Of a stretch of DNA of 64,000 nucleotides, positions 8,510-15,824 are shown piece by piece (position 1 is the first letter of the stretch; each line of letters starts with the position of its first letter). The DNA is from an uncultured Robinsoniella sp. Lineage in GTDB: Bacteria; Bacillota; Clostridia; Lachnospirales; Lachnospiraceae. The notes beneath the pieces are model-generated. The model saw only the letters and a list, made by a program, of their open reading frames with translations. It made no database searches and was not told the DNA's origin. Location of the stretch: positions 62,001 to 126,000 of the forward strand of contig UQGG01000015.1 in NCBI GenBank assembly GCA_900540475.1, in the 5' to 3' direction. Both the position numbers and the translations under genes were made by a program.

Positions 8510-9703
8510 CTAAAACGTGTTTTTCGTGAAATATTTACTGTCAGCCCCAGCCTGCTGCATTACTTCTTTTAATCTCTTTATATAATACCTGTAGTTTTCA
8601 AAAGAAGTAGACGGCGCCACCTGATGATCTGCTCCCGGCACATAACCGCCCTGGCGGATCACCGGAAGCAGCCGCTGAAACTCACGGTCAATTGCTTCTT
8701 CCCCCTCAGCAATCACTAATTTATTATATGCCCCGATAAATTTTATATCTGGAAATTCTTCTCTTACTTTCACGATATCCATTCCGGCATTTACATCCAT
8801 TGGCAGAAATCCATCTACACCGGCTTTTCGGAAATTGGGAATTAATTGCCGGAAATCCCCATCTGTATCCACAAATACATTTTTCACTCCCTTTTTCTTC
8901 AAAAACGGAATTAATTTTTCATAATAAGAACCTACAAATTCATCAAACATGGCAGGTGATATCATAGGACCGTTTGCTCCGCTCAAATCTTCCGGAAATA
9001 AAACTACTTCCGGTTTAACGATATCAAAAATCTTATCAAAGTAATGTAAATATATTTCCAGGACAAAATCATTGATCTCGTGGAGTAATTCCGGCATTTC
9101 ATAATATGCCATTAGCTGTTCTTCCACACCCAGCAATTCCCGGGGAGTCCAGAAAAATCCGGAAGCACGAAACCGGAGTGAATAATCTCCTCTCTCATGA
9201 CCCTCTTTATATTTTCCATATGTACGCTGCAGATTTTCATCCGTACAATATTTTTCAATCTCCCGCAAAGTATTTTCTTTTAACCGTTCCCACGTCTCTT
9301 CTCCGTCCACCACAGGTTTTATCTCTTTTACCAGTGAACGTTTTTTATAGTAGGCTCTCTGCCAGCCGTCTTCATCCATTTTCAGAATATACTCGTCATT
9401 TTCCTCCAGAATCTTCTCATCAAAGCCTTTAAACGGAATGCAAAATGACATTCTTTTTACTCCGTCATACCCCAGAAACTGCTCATATTCATACACGTGC
9501 TCTGTCATTAAGTCATTAAAATACCTCATATAACGTTCCCTGGGCCTGGGATATAAATACGAAGAGGTAAATTTTTCCGGGAGTCCCTCCTGCACCCACC
9601 GGTCTACACTTAAATCCCAGGGAAAAAAGGTTTCCGCAAACGCCCCTCCCTCTTCCATCTTTTCAAAATTCAGTGTTTTAAACATACGTTCCGCAGCCGT
9701 CAT
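8510..9703 (-). CDS. uroporphyrinogen decarboxylase-fold family protein (URO-D/MtaA superfamily)
   Basis: A 397-aa cytoplasmic TIM-barrel protein of the URO-D superfamily, which includes heme-pathway HemE and cobamide methyltransferases such as MtaA. GGAG lies eight bases before the ATG. Family features are the start TAAERMFKTLNFEK, FFPWDLSVDRW, and the late block FVDTDGDFRQLIPNFRKAGVDG-like followed by GAYNKLVIAEG. The His-x-Cys zinc motif of MtaA is replaced by DTD, so a zinc-dependent methyl transfer is not expected; true HemE is also unlikely because there are no heme genes nearby. It is divergent from an AraC regulator at 9919, which probably controls it. Substrate unknown. Confidence 0.8.
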   Translation of the reverse strand: MTAAERMFKTLNFEKMEEGGAFAETFFPWDLSVDRWVQEGLPEKFTSSYLYPRPRERYMRYFNDLMTEHVYEYEQFLGYDGVKRMSFCIPFKGFDEKILEENDEYILKMDEDGWQRAYYKKRSLVKEIKPVVDGEETWERLKENTLREIEKYCTDENLQRTYGKYKEGHERGDYSLRFRASGFFWTPRELLGVEEQLMAYYEMPELLHEINDFVLEIYLHYFDKIFDIVKPEVVLFPEDLSGANGPMISPAMFDEFVGSYYEKLIPFLKKKGVKNVFVDTDGDFRQLIPNFRKAGVDGFLPMDVNAGMDIVKVREEFPDIKFIGAYNKLVIAEGEEAIDREFQRLLPVIRQGGYVPGADHQVAPSTSFENYRYYIKRLKEVMQQAGADSKYFTKNTF

Positions 9704-9918
9704 ATTATTTTCTCCTTTTTCATTTCTGCGGTCAGAAAGCCAAACAGATATATGGCAGCTGCCGCGAATTTCAGAACCCTCATTGCTCGTGGCGGGTTAT
9801 CTGACTATATAATAGAATAAGTGTCGCCAAATTGCTTGTATATGAAGTATTGATTCGTGTAAAATAATGCCTTATCTTTTAAATTTCTTTTATAACTATT
9901 GATTTTTTATGGTAATAT

Positions 9919-10824
9919 ATGTATAATTCAATTATGAAAAATGAAAATATCCTAACCACAAATTATATACACAACTACACATCACTTCCCATCTTCTCAG
10001 AGGATTATTCGTTTGAGAATTCAGAGAGGCTGGGTGAGCATTCCCATGAATTTGTTGAAATCGGCATCACTACCCAGGGCTGTGCCTTACACCATACTTC
10101 CCATGGGGTATTTCCACTGAAACGGGGAAGCATTTATTTTATTCCCATAGGCTCCAGCCATGCCATTTCACAGGTACAAAACTGGCATGTTAAAAATATC
10201 TATCTGCTGCCCAAATTACTGTTTCATGAATTATCATCAGAATCCTTTCACTGTTCCACACTGCAGTATTTTTTATTAAAACATGGAAATTCTTCATCTG
10301 CTCCGTTTCATCTGGATCTGGAAGAAAATACCACGTCTATCATTGATGCCCTTTTTACCGCTTATTTTGGTAAAAAAATGATCGCGGGTGAACTATCCGA
10401 TCTATATGAGTTCAACTGTCTGTTTAATATACTCCTGCTCTTGTGCGATAACTTTTATCAGTCCCACGCTTTCCGGGAAGACGAACTTGATGACCGGATC
10501 ATTCAGATTACGGAAATGATTAACGATCATATCTACGAACAGAGCGGTGACATTATTTCGCTGATTTCGAACACCCTCATGCTGCACCCACAGCAGATCA
10601 ACCGTATAGTCAAAAAGATCAGCGGTTCCACATTAAGCAATTTTATTATTGAATGTAAACTTGAAAAAAGCATCCGCCTGCTTCTGACGGATGCCCCTGT
10701 CACAGAAATCGCCCACACATTGGGATTCTATGACCATTCTCATTATAATAAGTATTTTACCCGGTATATAGGGATTTCGCCCAGTGCGTATCGGAAGAAA
10801 TCTCAGGTATTGTTAAAGCTGTAA
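9919..10824 (+). CDS. AraC family transcriptional regulator with cupin sensor
   Basis: A 301-aa protein. The N-terminal cupin half contains EHSHEFVEIGITTQG (about residues 40-55) and GSIYFIPIGSSHAI; the C-terminal 100 residues hold two helix-turn-helix motifs (ISLISNTLMLHPQQINRIVK and VTEIAHTLGFYDHSHYNKYF, the AraC signature). Two starts are possible, ATG 9919 or 9934; neither has a strong ribosome site. It is divergent from the URO-D gene at 9703 across 215 bases. A short hairpin overlaps its stop codon (AAAGCTG 10815-10821, CAGCTTT 10834-10840). Ligand unknown; a sugar or glycoside is the usual type. Confidence 0.88.
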   Translation: MYNSIMKNENILTTNYIHNYTSLPIFSEDYSFENSERLGEHSHEFVEIGITTQGCALHHTSHGVFPLKRGSIYFIPIGSSHAISQVQNWHVKNIYLLPKLLFHELSSESFHCSTLQYFLLKHGNSSSAPFHLDLEENTTSIIDALFTAYFGKKMIAGELSDLYEFNCLFNILLLLCDNFYQSHAFREDELDDRIIQITEMINDHIYEQSGDIISLISNTLMLHPQQINRIVKKISGSTLSNFIIECKLEKSIRLLLTDAPVTEIAHTLGFYDHSHYNKYFTRYIGISPSAYRKKSQVLLKL

Positions 10825-10955
10825 TTTATTTTGCAGCTTTATAAAACCGCATTAAATTATCCATTGTTTTTTGAAGACTTTCATTTAAACCTTCTAAACA
10901 AGATATAACCGTATAACATCCGCTACTACTGGGCGGGACAATCAGCCAATTTACG

Positions 10956-11369
10956 CTAACCTATGCTCCGAACAAATTCATAACTAAACAAAATCGCATT
11001 CACCGTTAACTCTTCACAGGCGTGAGGCAGATCATTTTCACTAAAACCATTGGGTCTTAGGTCAAAACATCGCAGAGAGCCGAACTTCCTGATAAACAGA
11101 TCTGCATATTCATAGCAGATGTCGGCAATTTCAGAATCAGATTTACCATTTAAATGGAAGTAAATTCCCATAAACATCAATGCCCCTTCCACTAAACCGC
11201 ACTGTGCCCGAAAACCGCCGGCACCATGTAAACCAATCGCTGAGCTTAAGGTCTGGTCTTGAATTGTAACCGCAAAACAGTCAGCCAGACAGGTCAGTGC
11301 AGTTCTGGCACAGTTAATATCATCGTCCCAATATCGTTTATGTACCTGCTGCGCAATATAATCCTTCAT
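10956..11369 (-). CDS. C_GCAxxG_C_C family cysteine-rich protein
   Basis: A 137-aa protein starting at ATG 11369, which has AAGGAG eight bases upstream; a longer frame to 11525 is rejected because it overlaps a separate small gene. The core GLHGAGGFRAQCGLVEGALMF and the ordered cysteines C20, C57, C85, C101 and C118 fit the C_GCAxxG_C_C family (PF09719), a group of putative redox or metal proteins often split-associated with membrane proteins. No signal peptide. It follows the ABC-2 exporter genes in the same direction. Function unknown; redox or metal binding is only suggested by the cysteine pattern. Confidence 0.78.
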   Translation of the reverse strand: MKDYIAQQVHKRYWDDDINCARTALTCLADCFAVTIQDQTLSSAIGLHGAGGFRAQCGLVEGALMFMGIYFHLNGKSDSEIADICYEYADLFIRKFGSLRCFDLRPNGFSENDLPHACEELTVNAILFSYEFVRSIG

Positions 11370-11499
11370 AATTTCTACTCCTTTTTTCATAGTGTGAGAT
11401 TCTGTAAAAGAGATGCGACAGCATCTTACAGGCTCATTTCCTAATGAACAATGAAATTCAATATATTGATTATATCCTGATTTAAAAATACTTTCAACG

Positions 11500-11601
11500 T
11501 TATCTGTTCTTCTTTTTCCACTCATGATATTCCCGGTATCGCCTTCGCCTGGGTATCACCACAAAAATCAGCAGTAATCCAATTAATAAAACGGTTCCCA
11601 T
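11500..11601 (-). CDS. 33-residue single-helix membrane peptide
   Basis: ATG at 11601 opens a 33-codon frame ending TAA at 11500. It encodes a Met, a hydrophobic helix (TVLLIGLLLIFVVI) and a strongly basic tail (RRRRYREYHEWKKKNR). The start lies eight bases past the stop of the ABC-2 permease, with GGTAGG seven bases and AAGGAG fourteen bases upstream. The helix-plus-basic-tail design is that of small membrane proteins that bind larger transporters. Its gene overlaps the region excluded from the C_GCAxxG frame. No homologue is recognised; a role with the exporter is inferred from position. Confidence 0.5.
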   Translation of the reverse strand: MGTVLLIGLLLIFVVIPRRRRYREYHEWKKKNR

Positions 11602-11609
11602 ATGTTTAC

Positions 11610-12260
11610 CTACCACTCCTTATTCTTTACAATTTTAACGGAAGCCACTACAGATATCCCTATCATTAATACAATGTATATCAAAATAAAACAAGGCATC
11701 ATTAGTTTGTTCTGACCAATAGCATCCAGGAATGCAAGATTTTTAAGGTTGACTTTTTCCAACACAAACATGGTAAGAAGGACCCCAACTACTGGTATAT
11801 ACATGAAAACCCTTCCTTTAATCGGACCAAATTTATAATAGCCCGGAATCTGAAATGCAATATAGGTAATAAAAAGTATGCTTCCAACAAGGGCAGCAAC
11901 AAGCACCTCCGAAAGTGATGTAGTTACTCCCAGTGCAATTAAAATGAACGGCTGTACAATGCTGGATACCAACAGGGAAAACGCTCCCAGCAGGAACAAA
12001 TGCAGGTATTTTCCACATACCAGTTCTGCGGTGGAAACCGGCAACGTTCCATAGAGGCGGTGCATATCATTTTTTTCAGCTACGGTAAAGGTGTAAATAG
12101 ATGACATAGCCATTAAAAACATAGCAAAGGAAATTCCGGTTATCAGGGAACGGTATACTAATACGAAAGCAAAAGGAATACAAATCGTAAAACAGATTGA
12201 TTTTAAATAATAACGTATCAGCATAAAATCCAGTTTTGAAGCTTTATAAATCTTATCCAT
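11610..12260 (-). CDS. ABC-2 type transporter permease
   Basis: A 216-aa membrane protein with about six hydrophobic segments: YYLKSICFTICIPFAFVLVY near residue 20 and the last, LIYIVLMIGISVVASVKIV, at the C-terminus. The block SIYTFTVAEKNDMHRLYGTLPVSTAELVCGKYLHLF (residues ~55-90) is typical of ABC-2 permeases of the small exporter type found in Firmicutes. AAAGGAGAG lies before the ATG. It starts one base after the stop codon of the ATPase gene, so the two form a dedicated half-transporter pair. Cargo unknown; lipid, peptide or antibiotic export is typical for the class. Confidence 0.82.
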   Translation of the reverse strand: MDKIYKASKLDFMLIRYYLKSICFTICIPFAFVLVYRSLITGISFAMFLMAMSSIYTFTVAEKNDMHRLYGTLPVSTAELVCGKYLHLFLLGAFSLLVSSIVQPFILIALGVTTSLSEVLVAALVGSILFITYIAFQIPGYYKFGPIKGRVFMYIPVVGVLLTMFVLEKVNLKNLAFLDAIGQNKLMMPCFILIYIVLMIGISVVASVKIVKNKEW

Positions 12261-12261
12261 A

Positions 12262-13113
12262 TTAAAACTCTCCTTTATTCATAAATACTATGATATCGTC
12301 AATGTCCGCCTGTCTGTTTTGTAAATGAGATACTTTTGACAAATGCTCTGCTTTGATCAGACCTTCAAAATGATCCCCTGACAATTTCGTACTTAAAAGC
12401 AGGGATTTGATATCAGGGGTCAAATGTCCTTTGAAACCGGAAACAATCAGATACATTTCTGTAAAATCTTCTTTTTTTCCGGTGTAAAACAATTTGCCAT
12501 TGTTGATAAAAGTAATGCTGTCTGCAATTTTATTCAGATCCGGTGTGATGTGTGTAGAAAAAAGCACACTGTGATTTTGATCCTCTGTAAAATCTATTAA
12601 GATATCCAGAAGCTCATCCCTGGATACAGGATCTAGTCCGCTGGTGGGCTCATCCAGAATCAAAAGTTCCGCCTTGTGGGAAAAGGAGCAGGCTAACATA
12701 AGTTTCATCTGCATTCCCTTTGACAACTCTTTTACACGTTTGTTTTTGCCAATGTTAAAGTCATTCAGGTACCGGTAAAATATTTTGCTGTCCCAGTGTT
12801 TATAAAACATGCCCATGGACTTTTCCACATCCGGCATTTTCCACTCGTCTACAAAAAAGTGGGAATCAAAAACCACACCTATGCGCTCTTTAAATTCCTG
12901 CTCCTGCTTAATATGATCCATCCCCAATACAGAAACGGAACCTGTCTGGCATCTAAGTAAATTCAGGATTAACTTAATCGTTGTGGTTTTACCGGAACCG
13001 TTTTTCCCAATTAGCCCCATCACAGAACCGGTTGGAATGGAAAAGCTGATATTCTGTAATTTAAAATCTTCAAATGATTTTGACAAATTCTTTACGCACA
13101 ATGCATCTTTCAT
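12262..13113 (-). CDS. ABC transporter ATP-binding protein
   Basis: A 283-aa ATPase from ATG 13113, with GAGGAGG eight bases upstream. It shows Walker A GLIGKNGSGKTT (residues 33-44), a degenerate signature ELSKGMQMKL, Walker B LLILDEPTSGLDP, and the switch His in LFSTHI. The size and the GxxFDSHFFVDEW Q-loop region fit the BcrA/YtrB-like exporters. The C-terminal 80 residues are a family-typical extension. It is coupled to the ABC-2 permease downstream. The open frame extends upstream to 13347, but that part is low-complexity repeat DNA and overlaps the MATE gene, so it is not coding. Confidence 0.9.
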   Translation of the reverse strand: MKDALCVKNLSKSFEDFKLQNISFSIPTGSVMGLIGKNGSGKTTTIKLILNLLRCQTGSVSVLGMDHIKQEQEFKERIGVVFDSHFFVDEWKMPDVEKSMGMFYKHWDSKIFYRYLNDFNIGKNKRVKELSKGMQMKLMLACSFSHKAELLILDEPTSGLDPVSRDELLDILIDFTEDQNHSVLFSTHITPDLNKIADSITFINNGKLFYTGKKEDFTEMYLIVSGFKGHLTPDIKSLLLSTKLSGDHFEGLIKAEHLSKVSHLQNRQADIDDIIVFMNKGEF

Positions 13114-13146
13114 TGCAATGACCTCCTCATTTAGCCTGTAGCTCTC

Positions 13147-13223
13147 TTGTATTCTTCTTGCCGTGTTCTTGCAGGCTTTTTGCTGTCTTTTTGTTGACTT
13201 CTTGCTGTGTTCTTGATGGTGAA
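13147..13223. repeat. 11-bp tandem repeat, seven units, in the ATPase leader
   Basis: Seven consecutive 11-base units from 13147 to 13223 each begin TTG and are related to TTGCTGTGTTC; unit starts are 13147, 13158, 13169, 13180, 13191, 13202 and 13213. The repeat fills much of the 182-base spacer between the MATE stop (13296) and the ATPase start (13113). Its sequence is unrelated to the 17-bp repeat near kup. Confidence 0.7.
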
Positions 13224-13295
13224 ATCTTACCTCAAAAATGCATGCTGTGCCAAAATGTCCGTAATTGGTATCTGAATGTCCATAAACGGTATCCG

Positions 13296-14684
13296 CTACC
13301 ACTTCCTTTTCCCAAACCGGACTACATATATGAGTGCCCGGGTACATTCATCCAGAGCCATGGCGATCCAGATCCCCGGCAGCCCCAGTCCCATTTCTTT
13401 TCCTAACACATACGAAAATGAAAAGGCAATCAGCCACTGACCGGTAATTCCCACGATCATTGGTGTCTTTACATCTCCAACTGCAATCAGGCTTCTGGTT
13501 AAAATATTATTGATGGATCTTCCAAACTCCAGAAAGAATTCCAGAAACAGGATCTTTTTCCCCAATGCAAGAATCTCCGGGTTATCTGTGAATATCCCGA
13601 AAACCAGATCACTGTTGATAAACAATAAGAAAGTTCCGCAAAAGCATATGCCCATGCACACCCTCATGGTAGAAAATACTTTTTTCTTAACTTCTTTCAT
13701 TCGCTTCTGCCCGCAGAGATAACCAATTACGATCTGGGTTGCCTGAGACAGTGCCAGGGCATACACATAAGAAAAATTAGCCAGGATACTGCAATAGCCC
13801 TTGGCTGCCGTTACCACAGTTCCAAATGTATTGATAATTCCCAGAATGCAGAGCTGAGACATTTGATAAGAAAAACATTCTGCCCCGGAGGGAACTGCAA
13901 TTTTACACATATTTTTCAAAAGCTTGGATGGGAAAGGTTTTAACAGCCCCACTCCAAGCGTCAGATGTACTTTTTTTCTGAAAATCCAGATCAGGATCAG
14001 CAGGCCAATGATTTTGCTGATAACCGTAGAGATTGCCGCACCTGCAAGGCCTATAGCGGGTAAGCCAAACAAGCCATTGATCAAAACCGCATTTCCTGCA
14101 ATATTAAACAGATTCATAATCACGGATACATACATGACTTCTTTCATCAACGTATACGTGCGCAGGATCGCCGCCAAATTCAGGTATAATCCCTGTATTA
14201 GAATAAATCCGCCAACAATCATCAGATACAGCCTGGCTTCCCCCATGATTTCCGGCTGCGTCCTCATCAAAGAGAAGATCTGCTTATTTGCAAACAGCAC
14301 AATTCCTGTAATTACAGTACTGATCACGCTAATCAAACACAATGATAACATACAGGTTCTGGACGCATTTTCATCGTCTTTTGCACCGAGATACCGGGAT
14401 AAGATTACAGTTGCAGCCATGCTGACCATATTTAGCAGGATAATAACCAGATTCATTACCTGATTGGCATTTACGATTGCCGCCACTGCATTTTGGGAAT
14501 GCCGGCTCATCATCACCTGGTCAATATTCCCCACCAGCAGCTGCAGCAGCAATTCAATAAATATGGGAAGTGACATTTTAAATAACTGAGGTTCATTTTC
14601 TCTTTCCAGACACTTTTCGTTATGCTTCATTACGCTTTTCATTGTGCTTTTCATTGCACTTTTCTTTCTATAGTTCTTAGTCAT
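13296..14684 (-). CDS. MATE family efflux transporter
   Basis: A 462-aa membrane protein with twelve hydrophobic segments in two homologous halves. The first helix region reads MSLPIFIELLLQLLVGNIDQVMMSRHS, a standard MATE N-terminus, and AATVILSRYLGAKDDENA follows. It would export cationic compounds using a Na+ or H+ gradient. AGGAGGAGG precedes the ATG. The first 25 residues are an unusual Lys/Met/Ser-rich extension (KKSAMKSTMKSVMKHNEK) encoded by a 12-bp DNA repeat (about 14612-14670). An ABC-2 exporter is downstream in the same direction, and an AraC regulator is divergent. Drug or metabolite specificity cannot be inferred. Confidence 0.92.
   Translation of the reverse strand: MTKNYRKKSAMKSTMKSVMKHNEKCLERENEPQLFKMSLPIFIELLLQLLVGNIDQVMMSRHSQNAVAAIVNANQVMNLVIILLNMVSMAATVILSRYLGAKDDENASRTCMLSLCLISVISTVITGIVLFANKQIFSLMRTQPEIMGEARLYLMIVGGFILIQGLYLNLAAILRTYTLMKEVMYVSVIMNLFNIAGNAVLINGLFGLPAIGLAGAAISTVISKIIGLLILIWIFRKKVHLTLGVGLLKPFPSKLLKNMCKIAVPSGAECFSYQMSQLCILGIINTFGTVVTAAKGYCSILANFSYVYALALSQATQIVIGYLCGQKRMKEVKKKVFSTMRVCMGICFCGTFLLFINSDLVFGIFTDNPEILALGKKILFLEFFLEFGRSINNILTRSLIAVGDVKTPMIVGITGQWLIAFSFSYVLGKEMGLGLPGIWIAMALDECTRALIYVVRFGKRKW
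14612..14670. repeat. 12-bp repeat encoding the MATE N-terminal extension
   Basis: Units such as GCTTTTCATTGT and GCTTTTCATTGC recur with a 12-base period at the 5' end of the MATE gene and give a four-residue K-S-x-M protein repeat (Lys-Ser-Ala-Met, Lys-Ser-Thr-Met, Lys-Ser-Val-Met). Confidence 0.6.
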
Positions 14685-14811
14685 TTTTATACCTCCTCCT
14701 GCACACCGCAGGTTTCACCTGCGATACTGCATGATTTCATTATAAAGGAAAGCAAAAAAACAACCTTGAAAATCATAGGACAGACAAGGAATATATTGAG
14801 AAAATGATCTA

Positions 14812-14839
14812 TTGACTATATCCGTAAATTTATTATAAT
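14812..14839 (+). promoter_or_regulatory. promoter of the second AraC regulator
   Basis: TTGACT (14812-14817) and TATAAT (14834-14839) are 16 bp apart, 57 bases upstream of the ATG at 14897. Confidence 0.6.
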
Positions 14840-14896
14840 GGTAATAAAAAAGCAGAAATAAAATACAAATTAGATAAAGAAAAACAGAGGTTTCCT

Positions 14897-15793
14897 ATGC
14901 AGATACAGATTAACCAAGATCAAAAAGAAATGAAAGAACATGGAAATTTTCCTTTCCCGGTTCTGGTAAGTGACGAGATCTTATCCCGTTATGAATCAGG
15001 ATCATTTATGTGGCACTGGCATCCGGAAATAGAATTTACCCTGGTCGTATCCGGCGAAATACTTTACCGGATTAATCAAGCAGACTTTCACTTAAAATCC
15101 GGCCAGGCACTGTTTGGCAACGCAAATACTTTACATACCGGGCACATGCTCCTTGGACAAGACTGCCATTATATCTCCCTCACATTCGACCCGAAGCTGA
15201 TTTATGGATATGAAAAAAGCCTGCTACACACAAAGTACGTAGCCCCGCTGCTTCAAAACCCAAAGCTTTCTTCCATCTGCTTTGACCTGCAGGAAGCATG
15301 GCATCATGATGTGATTGATTCGCTTGTCAGAATCCATCATCTCAGCCGTCAAAAAGAAAATTTTTTTGAAATGCAGATACAGGTTATCCTGCATCAGCTG
15401 TGGCTTATCATTTTACAACATTATTCTGATTTATTAAATGATGATAATTTCATAAACGAAAAGAATCTGGATCGTTTGAAAACCATTCTTTCCTTTATAC
15501 AGGAAAACTACGCAGACAAAATCAGTCTGGAAGATATTGCGGGATCCATACATCTTTGTAAAAGCGAATGCTGCAGACTCTTTAAAAAGCATATGCATGA
15601 ATCCCTGTTTGATTATTTACTGCGATACCGCATCGAGAAAAGCCTGCCCCATTTGATGAATCCAGATTGTTCCATTACAGAGGCAGCATTCCAGGTGGGA
15701 TTTGCAGATTCCAACTATTATTCAAAAGTGTTTCGTAAATTTATGGGTTGTACTCCCACGACATATCGAAGCAGGAATGGGGAAAGGTGTTAG
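14897..15793 (+). CDS. AraC family transcriptional regulator with cupin sensor
   Basis: A 298-aa protein. The N-terminal cupin part has MWHWHPEIEFTLVVSGEILYRI (about residues 38-59) and FGNANTLHTGHM. The C-terminal ~100 residues carry the two AraC helix-turn-helix motifs: ISLEDIAGSIHLCKSECCRLFKKHM and ITEAAFQVGFADSNYYSKVFRKF followed by GCTPTTYR. It is divergent from the MATE pump and convergent with the GH78 gene, so either could be its target. Effector unknown. Confidence 0.9.
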   Translation: MQIQINQDQKEMKEHGNFPFPVLVSDEILSRYESGSFMWHWHPEIEFTLVVSGEILYRINQADFHLKSGQALFGNANTLHTGHMLLGQDCHYISLTFDPKLIYGYEKSLLHTKYVAPLLQNPKLSSICFDLQEAWHHDVIDSLVRIHHLSRQKENFFEMQIQVILHQLWLIILQHYSDLLNDDNFINEKNLDRLKTILSFIQENYADKISLEDIAGSIHLCKSECCRLFKKHMHESLFDYLLRYRIEKSLPHLMNPDCSITEAAFQVGFADSNYYSKVFRKFMGCTPTTYRSRNGERC

Positions 15794-15795
15794 CT

Positions 15796-15824
15796 CTGGA
15801 GCCTGTTTAAAACACGCTCTGGAG
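15796..15824. terminator. inverted element between convergent araC and GH78 genes
   Basis: GAGCCTGTTTA and an imperfect reverse complement (AAAACACGCTC) lie back to back, with GCTCTGGAGC present twice (15791-15800, 15815-15824). It spans the stop of GH78 and the spacer after the AraC stop. It could act as a weak bidirectional terminator, and resembles hairpins at 29087-29104, 38912-38940 and 44250-44264. Confidence 0.35.

Noticed and set aside
8510..9703. Heme biosynthesis hemE
   Set aside because: Only the fold matches; there are no heme genes nearby, and an AraC regulator is divergent, so it is a URO-D superfamily paralogue.
11370..11525. 52-codon N-terminal extension of the C_GCAxxG protein
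   Set aside because: It lacks family similarity, has no ribosome site at its start, and overlaps the 33-residue membrane peptide; ATG 11369 has a good AAGGAG.
13114..13347. N-terminal extension of the ABC ATPase
   Set aside because: The sequence is an 11-bp repeat plus MATE-overlapping DNA; ATG 13113 has GAGGAGG and matches family length.
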